From a virus, in the IMG/VR virus record IMGVR_UViG_3300032753_001573, positions 91,689-155,688 of that record: a stretch of 64,000 nt of DNA; one strand, written 5' to 3'. Below are positions 56,584 through 64,000 of the stretch, in pieces. Each line of letters starts with the position of its first letter. Position 1 is the first letter of the stretch. Made by a program: the position numbers and the translations under genes. The notes under the pieces were generated by a model. That model saw nothing but the letters and a program-made list of their open reading frames with translations. It ran no database searches and had not been told where the DNA came from.

Positions 56584-58853
56584 TATAGTCCTGCTAATCC
56601 TGTTCCGCTTATCATCCAAGTATTAGTTTCAATTTGCAATAGAGTAGCCATTGAATAAGCAGGCAAGCTAAATCCATTTGCATTTAGACCTATACCGCTG
56701 CCTATCAGCGTAGTAACTCCGTTGTTTTCTGCCACTATGTTGATACCTTGTGAACCATTTGTGACTATCACAATGCTAGCACCAATTGGGAAATTTACAG
56801 ATGTATGTGTTGGTACATAGATTGTATCTACAAATGAAGGATTTGTGCAATATATGTGCCTTCCGCGATCTTCATAGTTAAGAGTATAATTACCATTTAC
56901 TGAATTCTGCGGTATATCTCTAAGGAAACTTTCATTACTTTCATTCTGTAAATCAAACGCATAAGGCGTTCTCAACGAAGTATTACCATTGTTATCGTTA
57001 TCGTGATCTACAAAATAAAAATTGTTGCTCCAGGTACTAATAAAAAGGTCGCCGTTAATGTCATGATAACCGTTGTAACTATAGCTTCCAATCTCAACGC
57101 CGCAGCCGTTGTATTGATATGTGCCCATATGCCAGTTGTTGGTTGACGGATCTATTTGTATGTAACCATATCCAAAATTATCTTCTTCGAGATTTGGATC
57201 GCCATTTACAAGTCCTACGTTGAAACTATCTGCTATACTTAGGAAGTTTGTCAAACCTGGCAATACACTGCTATTGCTCAACAATAGATTGTTAGCAGAT
57301 CCAACTTCTCCCCAAGCCATATCTTTATAGTCCCAAGGACCTTCCCATCCATATTGTGCAAGACTCAAATTCCATGTTACACCGTCAGTTGAGGTATATA
57401 AAACAGGACTGTTGTCACCTACACCAACAAACGTGCCGCCGCCAAAATGCAAGTAATCTAGCGGATCGCCGTGTGTCCAAGTTATCAGTCCGCTGTCTGT
57501 TACATATGAACCGCCCCAACTGGTACTATCTAACCCCTGTGTCATAGCCGAATCTGTATAGAGCGCACTGGTGTTGGTGTTGATGTAATACGTACCGTTG
57601 AGATTGCTGGGATCTGCACCGGTTATGGTAAGCTTCTCTCCGTTATAATAAGCGTTATTTCCAGATATTGTTATTATAGTAGGATTGCCTACTGATATAG
57701 AACTTATTGTGACCGGATAGGGATTAGGCACAACACCTGTAAAAGTCTGTCCCTGATTGGTCGTCTTGAGAACTCTACCATTATGAAGGCTTATAAGAGC
57801 TACGCTTTCGGCACCAACTGTGCCGGCTGCTATTCCGTTTACTATATCTTGATCGGTTTCAAATCCGTTACCATCTGGCCAAACAGTTGCGGTAGCATTG
57901 TCAGCATTTACAATATTCCAAGTTCCCATAGTTGGGTCAGTTGTACTATTGAAATAAAGGTTATTGTTATCGCCACCGCCGTAGCATACCCAACCATGAC
58001 CATCAAAGTAATCTCTGTATGTACCTGGTATGGTAGTTATGAGATTTGATGCGCTCAATGTAGCACTTAACTCTGTTACGTAATATGCACCGGCAGGTAT
58101 CGCGTCTGATATGCTGTTCCACATATAATGCTGGCCAAACAACCATCCAGTTCCGTTGAAGCTAACATCTTCCATAGATATACCATCTACACTGTCGCTG
58201 TTGTTGCGCTCGTTGGTAATCATGTTGGTGATGTTGGTTAGATCAACATTACCCCACGTCCAATTGATACCATCTGAACTATACACAAAGCAAGGATAAT
58301 ACCAATTGTTTGGATTATCAGTAGATGGATAGTAAAATCCAACTGCTATAAAATGTCCGCCAAGATAGCGAATTTTCTGCCACTGTATATTTTCACCGTT
58401 TGGTCCCAGTCTAACTACCAAACTGGGAGACTGCTTAGCAGCTTGATTGGCTGTGCTGCTGTACCAAATATCAGAACTATCAAAATTGTAATTATATACA
58501 ACATACGCAATCATACTGCCGCCTGCAGCTATACGATATGCATACATGTCTATGTCGTTAGTAAAATAGGTATAATCAGTTGTTCCAAATCCCGGTGTCC
58601 AATTTAGTCCGTCTAAGCTTATGCTAACAGCAATTGGCCATTCGTCTTCAAATAGCATAATCCATTGATTTTCACTGCCACCGCTGCTAGACCCACCTGA
58701 TGCATATGCCAGTGAGTTCCATGCTGTTACACCATCGCCGTATTTGACCTTGCCAGTATCAAGTTCCAAACCTGGTTCACCCTGTGCTAGCGTTGGATTG
58801 GTGTTGGTCCAGCTTGCTGCGAGGTCCCTGCGTAATTGAATCTTTGTTGCCAT
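56583..58853 (-). CDS. tail fibre protein with phage N-terminal anchor (756 aa)
   Basis: Starts MATKIQLRRDLAASWTNTNPTLAQGEPGLELDTGKVKYGDGVTAWNSL, the widespread phage fibre N-terminal module, shared with the 130-residue protein just upstream (58897). Then repeated beta-propeller-like segments (exposures such as VVRLGPNGENIQWQKIRYLGGHFIAVGFYY ... LHFGGGTFVGVGDNSPVLYTSTDGVTW) that read like a sialidase/BNR-type propeller, and a beta-rich end. Probable receptor-binding. CGGAGAACACATACA is the ribosome site. Confidence 0.85.
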   Translation of the reverse strand: MATKIQLRRDLAASWTNTNPTLAQGEPGLELDTGKVKYGDGVTAWNSLAYASGGSSSGGSENQWIMLFEDEWPIAVSISLDGLNWTPGFGTTDYTYFTNDIDMYAYRIAAGGSMIAYVVYNYNFDSSDIWYSSTANQAAKQSPSLVVRLGPNGENIQWQKIRYLGGHFIAVGFYYPSTDNPNNWYYPCFVYSSDGINWTWGNVDLTNITNMITNERNNSDSVDGISMEDVSFNGTGWLFGQHYMWNSISDAIPAGAYYVTELSATLSASNLITTIPGTYRDYFDGHGWVCYGGGDNNNLYFNSTTDPTMGTWNIVNADNATATVWPDGNGFETDQDIVNGIAAGTVGAESVALISLHNGRVLKTTNQGQTFTGVVPNPYPVTISSISVGNPTIITISGNNAYYNGEKLTITGADPSNLNGTYYINTNTSALYTDSAMTQGLDSTSWGGSYVTDSGLITWTHGDPLDYLHFGGGTFVGVGDNSPVLYTSTDGVTWNLSLAQYGWEGPWDYKDMAWGEVGSANNLLLSNSSVLPGLTNFLSIADSFNVGLVNGDPNLEEDNFGYGYIQIDPSTNNWHMGTYQYNGCGVEIGSYSYNGYHDINGDLFISTWSNNFYFVDHDNDNNGNTSLRTPYAFDLQNESNESFLRDIPQNSVNGNYTLNYEDRGRHIYCTNPSFVDTIYVPTHTSVNFPIGASIVIVTNGSQGINIVAENNGVTTLIGSGIGLNANGFSLPAYSMATLLQIETNTWMISGTGLAGL

Positions 58854-58874
58854 TGTATGTGTTCTCCGCTGGAT

Positions 58875-58881
58875 TATTTAG
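58875..58881 (-). promoter_or_regulatory. late promoter motif CTAAATA
   Basis: Minus strand ACTAAATAATCC, 21 bases before ATG 58853, with CGGAG between. Confidence 0.55.
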
Positions 58882-58896
58882 TATTTGCTATATTGG

Positions 58897-59289
58897 TTAT
58901 GTCCATGATTGGTCTATAGGTGATCTCACCCAAGAGTTAGTTCCCACACAAACATAGACATATGTGCTATCTGAAGCCACTTGCCCTGGCAATCCTGCAC
59001 TTGATGGATGAGCAGGTACACTAGCTGCTACACCAGGCCATGCTGTTACGCTTGCTCCAGTTGGGCCTGTTACGCTTGCTCCAGTTGGGCCTATTGGCCC
59101 AGTTGGGCCTATTGGCCCAGTGGGACCTTCTGTGTTGGAATACACAAGGTCTACCCAATGTGTGACACCGTCGCCATATTTTATCTTGTTGGTATCAATC
59201 TCTACTCCGGGTTCGCCCTCTGTTAATATAGGGTTAGCTATGACCCAGTTTGATGCCGTATCGCGTCTCAGTTGAATCCTATTTGCCAT
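58897..59289 (-). CDS. short fibre protein with collagen-like tract (130 aa)
   Basis: Same N-terminal anchor (MANRIQLRRDTASNWVIANPILTEGEPGVEIDTNKIKYGDGVTHWVDL), then GPTGPIGPTGPIGPTGASVTGPTG repeats and a short end (GQVASDSTYVYVCVGTNSWVRSPIDQSW) as found in small fibre or collar proteins. The repeated 15-18-base units may be recombination hot spots for swapping fibre tips. Confidence 0.8.
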   Translation of the reverse strand: MANRIQLRRDTASNWVIANPILTEGEPGVEIDTNKIKYGDGVTHWVDLVYSNTEGPTGPIGPTGPIGPTGASVTGPTGASVTAWPGVAASVPAHPSSAGLPGQVASDSTYVYVCVGTNSWVRSPIDQSWT

Positions 59290-59292
59290 GTG

Positions 59293-62200
59293 TCATGCTC
59301 CGCCGCCGTTTATAGCGTTGTCGTTTAATCCATATACGGTTGTTGATGCACCGCCGTTGAATACTGTATCATTTATTCCAAATCTCATGCTTGCTGTACC
59401 ACCGTCTGCATATAAAGTCGATAACTCATAAACAGCACTTGCACCGCCGCCATCCATGTTGATATTAACCACTTGGAATGCAGTTGTTTGTTTAGTGCCG
59501 TCTGGGAAGGCTAAACTACCTTGATTGTTAAACTGCCAATAGTTCTGCTCGTGTAGTGATTGATAACGTGTAGATACTCTTACACCATTTGGATCTATCT
59601 CAATAAATGCATTGCTGTTCCAAACTAACGCTATACTGCCGTCGTATCCGTTCGTGCTATCAACTGTAATAGACAATTCTGTACCAGCAGGAGTTGACAT
59701 ATTTGTATCTGTAAATACAAATTCTCCCAAATCTGCTCCAGCTAATGCTACCCAACTGGTGTCTACATAAGTCTCTATTTGATCGTTTGTGATGTTGTAT
59801 ATAAGGTCACCTGGTTTACCAGCTATACCAGGAAGTTCATCATCAGTAAAAGTAGCTAAACCTAGCGGACTAGATTTAATATTAACTCTATTACCCGCTG
59901 TTAAATTGATATCCGTTGGACTTTCAATATTTGAAATACCAAGCTGAGTGCTCTTCAAACTACCTGGTATAGTTAAATTACCAGAGCTGTCAAATTCAAG
60001 AGCATTGCAACTTTCATTATTGGTTGTTATTAGATACAATGATCTATTTTGGAAGGTTCCTACATATCCGCCATCTAGTCCTGCGTATTCTGGCGGTATT
60101 CCGTAGTCATTTGCAAAGTCTACGAATCCCATAATCATAGACGTTTGGCCATCAAAATCTGGTATAGCTATCTTAGCACCAACAGGTGTTGTTAACGCAC
60201 CATTTTCAAAACTCCAAGTGCCGCCGTAATTTCCTGATATTACCCACAATCTGTTGCTATAGTTCTCAGTTACACTAATTGCCGTTGGGTTGAGGGTGCT
60301 GGGATATTGATTAATTGATTGGGGTCCGTGAGTTGCAGATATAGTCGTTGGTGTAAACAATATACCCGATTGATCGTTAAAGTAACTTGCATCAACATAA
60401 CTGTAAGGACCATAAGTTCCTAGCAATGACCCGTCGGTAGGTAACTGAACTGTTATAACATCTGCATTGTTTGAAGTAGGATTGCTAGTATCATTGTCAT
60501 AACTGACATTTGTAAAAGTAAAGCCAGTGATAGCTATTCTATCCTGGAACACACTACCCATTCTATGACCAAAAAATGCATTTGAACTTTCACCGTTGCT
60601 GGTTTCAGATCCAAATGATCTTTGCCATACTATGGATCCACTATTGGTAACCTTTGCAATCATGAGATTATAAGAAACACGATCGCTAGTTTCGCCTGTT
60701 ACATAAACATTGCCTTCTGTATCAAAGTTTAGGTCAAGTCCATATGTATTGCCATTTATGTCAATGCTTAACTGCCAATTGATTGAACCGTCTGGATTGT
60801 GCTGAGTTAATACTGTGCATTCATAATCATCATTATCAACTAATGTGTATACCCAGTTGCCATTTACGGCTACCATGCTGCCGTTAACGTTAGCATTAGA
60901 TACGGTAACTAACTGTAACGGACCATCCCATAGTTGATTACCGTTGTTGTCATATTTGACTAGTATAGGTACATTCCATCCTACACTGACGTTTGAATAT
61001 GTTGATATGACATACACATTACCTGTTGTATCAACATCTACACCGTTGCTATTTCCCGGTAAATCAATAACATCGTTCCAATTTATAGTGTTAGTTGACA
61101 CATTTATAGATACAATTGCTGGGCTGTTGTCATACTCGCCTGCTACATAAACATTGCCTGCATTATCGCAAGCCATGTCGTATCCAGTAAAGTTTTCAAT
61201 ACCAAAACTGTACTGTTGATGTATATCGCCTTGAGGATCAAACGAACCAACATAGAATCCCAACGATGCATCATTGTTTGCTAAGAAATAGATATTACCG
61301 TTTGAATCGATATCTATGCAATCATTGGTTACACAAGCTGGCAGATTCTGTCCATCTCTCCAACGCTTGCTGTACATTAAATCGCCCTGCGGATCATATT
61401 TGAGCAAGAAGCTGTCAGCTTCTTCAAGTGACAGGTCAACTATAGTACCTACAACATATAGATAGCCGCTTGCATCATATACAACGCTAGAACCAAAATT
61501 CTCATTTATTTCAAATCCAATGTCGCCGTAAACATTCCACCAATAATTTGCAGGAGATGTAACACCTATCTGTATGTTGGCAATTACATTGCTGGATAAT
61601 GTAATTGGAGAATCTGGATGTAGTGTGCTAATTGTAGTGTCGTTGAATGTAATGTTACCAGTCGTTGCTATAACATTGCTGTTGAGCGTTAAACTACCTT
61701 GAGCATTTATGCCCAAGGGTTGTCCGCCTAGGTATATGGTTTGACCGCTGATCCACAAACTGCGCCATTGATTTGTAGCACTACCTAGATCAATAGCAGC
61801 ATTGCTGCTAGGCATGAAGGTTGAACTGACCTGTATGTTGCTGCTGTCGGTTGTTCCCATAACATTACCAGTGAAGGTAAAGTTGCCAATATTACCGCTA
61901 CCCCCAACCAGTGCATTGCTACCGTCGCTCCAATTGATAGTACCACCCGCGGGCAGTGTTAGATTACCATTTGAATCAAATTGCCATACCTGCGATATCC
62001 CTGTGTTTCCAGATTGTATATCGATAACAAATAACGGATCTGATTCTATGTACGCATCAAATCCAGTATAGGCAGAGTGTGTATAAGATGTGTCATCCTC
62101 AACATAACCGCCTATATCACTGTTATACACGTAGGTATACGCATATACGTTACCGCCGCCTTTGTTGGTAGTTTGTACAACATTGTTGTTATATACTGTA

Positions 62201-62799
62201 TTGATTAGCTGTCCGGAACTGGTACTGATCACAGTTTGGTTGGTATCAACATATAGACCATTTATGTTGGTATTGTCGTTAAGTACACCAATGCCTGCTG
62301 TATAGGTAGAAGTAGTACCACCCAAAACTATGTTACCGTTACCATCTACTCCGATAGTGTATTGGCTGTTAACACCAGGATCAATAGCAACCATCCCAGC
62401 ATATCCTGGTAGATATACATTCTCTACACCAGTATAGATCAAAGTATTGCCAGCGCTATTAACTATAGCTCTAGATTCGGCTGTGCCGGCACCCATATAG
62501 ATTTGGCTACCGTTGATATTGTTGAAGCCATCTCGAGAAATTTCTGTACCAAATTCAGCTGCGTTTGTTATACCTATACCGCCGCTGTTTAGCTGTGCGG
62601 TATCTGGCATTAGGAACTGATTGTTGTTGAAAGAATAATTTCCTAAACTGGTTGGACCTTGATTTGAGAATGTTATTCCTCCCGGAGTGACATTATCTTG
62701 TATCCTAAGCGTATTAGAATCATCTACGACAATTTCCCCAAATGGACCAACATATACATTGGCGTCTATAGATGATGTGATGCTTCTAAACTTGCGCAT
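59293..62799 (-). CDS. giant tail fibre with beta-propeller (SBBP-like) repeats (1168 aa)
   Basis: N-terminal DANVYVGPFGEIVVDDSNTLRIQDNVTPGG equals the anchor of the 1562-residue fibre. It also shares NLTLPAGGTINWSDGSNALVGGS with that fibre. Residues about 420-800 are SBBP/NHL-like repeats (CDNAGNVYVAGEYDNSPAIVSI, VDTTGNVYVISTYSNVSVGWNVPILVKYDNNGNQLW, FDTEGNVYVTGETSDRVSYNLMIAKVTNSGSIVWQRSFG), probably a propeller. Glycine-Ala-rich end. AT-rich like the phage average. Confidence 0.87.
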   Translation of the reverse strand: MRKFRSITSSIDANVYVGPFGEIVVDDSNTLRIQDNVTPGGITFSNQGPTSLGNYSFNNNQFLMPDTAQLNSGGIGITNAAEFGTEISRDGFNNINGSQIYMGAGTAESRAIVNSAGNTLIYTGVENVYLPGYAGMVAIDPGVNSQYTIGVDGNGNIVLGGTTSTYTAGIGVLNDNTNINGLYVDTNQTVISTSSGQLINTVYNNNVVQTTNKGGGNVYAYTYVYNSDIGGYVEDDTSYTHSAYTGFDAYIESDPLFVIDIQSGNTGISQVWQFDSNGNLTLPAGGTINWSDGSNALVGGSGNIGNFTFTGNVMGTTDSSNIQVSSTFMPSSNAAIDLGSATNQWRSLWISGQTIYLGGQPLGINAQGSLTLNSNVIATTGNITFNDTTISTLHPDSPITLSSNVIANIQIGVTSPANYWWNVYGDIGFEINENFGSSVVYDASGYLYVVGTIVDLSLEEADSFLLKYDPQGDLMYSKRWRDGQNLPACVTNDCIDIDSNGNIYFLANNDASLGFYVGSFDPQGDIHQQYSFGIENFTGYDMACDNAGNVYVAGEYDNSPAIVSINVSTNTINWNDVIDLPGNSNGVDVDTTGNVYVISTYSNVSVGWNVPILVKYDNNGNQLWDGPLQLVTVSNANVNGSMVAVNGNWVYTLVDNDDYECTVLTQHNPDGSINWQLSIDINGNTYGLDLNFDTEGNVYVTGETSDRVSYNLMIAKVTNSGSIVWQRSFGSETSNGESSNAFFGHRMGSVFQDRIAITGFTFTNVSYDNDTSNPTSNNADVITVQLPTDGSLLGTYGPYSYVDASYFNDQSGILFTPTTISATHGPQSINQYPSTLNPTAISVTENYSNRLWVISGNYGGTWSFENGALTTPVGAKIAIPDFDGQTSMIMGFVDFANDYGIPPEYAGLDGGYVGTFQNRSLYLITTNNESCNALEFDSSGNLTIPGSLKSTQLGISNIESPTDINLTAGNRVNIKSSPLGLATFTDDELPGIAGKPGDLIYNITNDQIETYVDTSWVALAGADLGEFVFTDTNMSTPAGTELSITVDSTNGYDGSIALVWNSNAFIEIDPNGVRVSTRYQSLHEQNYWQFNNQGSLAFPDGTKQTTAFQVVNINMDGGGASAVYELSTLYADGGTASMRFGINDTVFNGGASTTVYGLNDNAINGGGA

Positions 62800-62840
62800 T
62801 TGGATTACACCTTGTGATATTCTTTGATCATGTTATACGT

Positions 62841-62847
62841 TATTTAG
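62841..62847 (-). promoter_or_regulatory. late promoter motif CTAAATA
   Basis: Minus strand AGCTAAATAACG, 41 bases before the fibre start at 62799. Confidence 0.5.
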
Positions 62848-62875
62848 CTGGTATAGATTTTACATAAACCATGCA

Positions 62876-62882
62876 ATAAATA
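62876..62882 (+). promoter_or_regulatory. late promoter ATAAATA, leaderless arrangement
   Basis: ATAAATA-TGGT-ATG, the same 14 bases as before the gene at 40072. No ribosome-binding site. Confidence 0.55.
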
Positions 62883-62886
62883 TGGT

Positions 62887-63678
62887 ATGAAGAAATACAG
62901 AAGCATTTGGATAAGTGACTTGCATCTAGGAACAAACGGTTGCAAAGCAGACGATCTGTGTAAATTTCTCAAACAACATGAATGTGAACACTTATATCTA
63001 GTAGGAGATATAGTAGACGGTTGGAAGCTTAATCGAGGATGGTATTGGCCACAAAGTCATAGCAATGTTGTTAGACGACTGCTTACCAAAGCCAAAAGAA
63101 GTACCAATATAACTTATATAACTGGAAATCACGACGAGTTTCTCAGAGATTGGACGAGATTTGGGTTGTATTTGGGTAATGTTAAGATAGTTAATGAGGC
63201 AGAACATATAGGCGTCGATGGAAAACGTTATCTAGTTACTCACGGCGATATGTTTGATGCTGTTACTAGGAATTACAAATGGGTTAGTTTGTTAGGAGAT
63301 TTAGCTTACGAGTTATTAATAAAAGCTAACTCTGTATTGAACAAGACTTGCAAATGGTTTGGTTACGGTTATTGGAGTTTTAGCAGATATATAAAGGTTA
63401 ATGTTAAACAAGCTACTAGTTTCATATTTAAATTTGAAAAACATTTAGCAGAATATGCAGCCAAAGGACAATATCACGGAGTGTTCTGCGGACATATACA
63501 TATGCCAGAGATCAGAAAGATAGACAACATTGTATATCTAAACGACGGATGTTGGGTAGAAAATTGCTCTGCTATAGTTGAAAACTTTGACGGCACTTTT
63601 GAATTGCTTATACAAGGAACAGATGGTGAAATGTATGTAGAGCGCAGATACGATGTAAGTAGTGGAGAGATAGCATGA
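62887..63678 (+). CDS. plcP: PlcP-type metallophosphoesterase (LpxH/UDP-diacylglucosamine hydrolase-like)
   Basis: Calcineurin-like metal site complete: SDLHLG (Asp11, His13), VGDIVDGW (Asp41), GNHDE (Asn81-His82), THGDMFD and CGHIHMP. The stretches YLVGDIVDGWKLNRGWYWPQSHSNVVRRLL and KWFGYGYWSFSRYIKVNVKQATSFIFKFE are typical of the subfamily usually annotated UDP-2,3-diacylglucosamine hydrolase, which includes the PlcP phospholipase C of rhizobia and SAR11 used to strip phosphate from phospholipids under phosphate limitation. 263 residues, cytosolic. Its stop overlaps the GT4 gene start (ATGA), the same pairing as plcP-agt. Lipid A-type hydrolysis is the alternative. Confidence 0.85.
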   Translation: MKKYRSIWISDLHLGTNGCKADDLCKFLKQHECEHLYLVGDIVDGWKLNRGWYWPQSHSNVVRRLLTKAKRSTNITYITGNHDEFLRDWTRFGLYLGNVKIVNEAEHIGVDGKRYLVTHGDMFDAVTRNYKWVSLLGDLAYELLIKANSVLNKTCKWFGYGYWSFSRYIKVNVKQATSFIFKFEKHLAEYAAKGQYHGVFCGHIHMPEIRKIDNIVYLNDGCWVENCSAIVENFDGTFELLIQGTDGEMYVERRYDVSSGEIA

Positions 63679-64000
63679 AAATTTGCTTGGTTACTGATAC
63701 TTGGGATAACGTCAACGGAGTCTGTACTACTCTCAAAAATACTGTGAGAGAATTAACAGCTATGGGACATGATGTGCTGGTAATAGAACCAAGCCAGTTT
63801 AAAACTATCAAAATGCCTAGATATCCTGAAGTTAAACTGAGCATAAACATATGGTCTGTTGGAAAAAAGATAAAGAATTTCAAACCAGATAGCATACATA
63901 TTGCAACAGAAGGTCCATTAGGTATAGCAGCATGTTGGTATTGTAACGTGAAGAAAAATAGTATTCCTCACAACACCAGTTATCATACTAAATTTCCAGA
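63675..64000 (+). CDS. GT4 glycosyltransferase, N-terminal part (cut by right edge), Agt-like by context
   Basis: 108 residues to the edge: MKICLVTDTWDNVNGVCTTLKNTVRELTAMGHDVLVIEPSQFK...FKPDSIHIATEGPLGIAACWYC...IPHNTSYHTKFP. This is the GT4 start (D.w.p..NGV..t........L...GHeV..i.P) with the (H)...TEGPLG.aA......p....yHT.fp block of glycolipid-making diacylglycerol glycosyltransferases such as Agt, SqdX and MgtA relatives. Translationally coupled to the metallophosphoesterase. Together they could turn phospholipid into glycolipid. Confidence 0.85.
   Translation, partial: MKICLVTDTWDNVNGVCTTLKNTVRELTAMGHDVLVIEPSQFKTIKMPRYPEVKLSINIWSVGKKIKNFKPDSIHIATEGPLGIAACWYCNVKKNSIPHNTSYHTKFP

Noticed and set aside
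59030-59140. Short tandem DNA repeats that could look like a CRISPR array or minisatellite
   Set aside because: They encode the in-frame Gly-Pro-Thr collagen-like tract of the fibre; there are no spacers.

Overview
The window is a stretch of a large, AT-rich, T4-like tailed-phage genome (myovirus type). It carries no chromosomal housekeeping synteny. It does carry a two-subunit T4-like type II topoisomerase, an rIIA-like protein, at least four large tail-fibre genes, peptidoglycan hydrolases, dense small unknown genes and T4-style late promoters (TAAATA). The host is most likely an alphaproteobacterium, probably marine: the phage has its own circularly permuted (two-piece) tmRNA of the alphaproteobacterial kind, a bS21 homologue, and a PlcP-type metallophosphoesterase next to a GT4 glycosyltransferase, a pair known from SAR11 and other marine bacteria. 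The host call is inference.

Layout. 0-4.5 kb: unknown genes, a glycosyltransferase, glutaredoxin, a CHAP/NlpC-like hydrolase, an Sm-like protein, an agmatinase-family enzyme and a zinc ribbon. 4.7-5.5 kb: RNA locus with a glycine-type tRNA with a degenerate anticodon arm, the permuted tmRNA and a further structured RNA region. 5.6-10.3 kb: topoisomerase large and medium subunits and TilS. 10.3-24 kb: accessory small genes (second CHAP-like hydrolase, SprT-like protease, MazG, GGCT, histidine phosphatase, Smr, QueD-like, several glycosyltransferases), including two disrupted small genes. 24-27.6 kb: SleB-like hydrolase, an unknown structural-type protein and a membrane coiled-coil protein. 27.6-34.8 kb: translation and proteostasis island with ClpX, IF-3, bS21, Hsp20, ClpS, cyclophilin, a radical SAM/SPASM pair and DnaK. 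34.8-46.8 kb: alpha/beta hydrolase, CCA-adding enzyme, nucleotide-sugar dehydrogenase, ATP-grasp protein, methyltransferase-like protein, rIIA, SprT-like protease and a Gly-rich secreted protein. 46.8-62.8 kb, minus strand: tail-fibre locus with a subtilisin-like protease, a glutaredoxin-fold protein without its cysteines and a LamG+PA14 protein. 62.9 kb to the edge: PlcP-like and GT4 genes.

How it works together. The phage brings parts for initiating translation (IF-3, bS21), maturing tRNA (CCA enzyme, TilS), rescuing stalled ribosomes (tmRNA), choosing substrates for proteolysis (ClpX, ClpS) and folding (DnaK, Hsp20, cyclophilin). This looks like viral control of the whole route from ribosome to protease. 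Two promoter classes are visible. One is a sigma70-type TTGACA-16 bp-extended -10 (TGC TATNNT) in front of many small genes. The other is a T4-like late motif (TAAATA). Several promoters of both classes sit 4-7 bases from the start codon of genes lacking a Shine-Dalgarno sequence, suggesting leaderless mRNAs.

Limits: all calls are from reading the sequence alone. Four genes (hsp20, rIIA and two small ones near 14-15 kb) appear frameshifted or interrupted, and I cannot tell assembly errors from real events.
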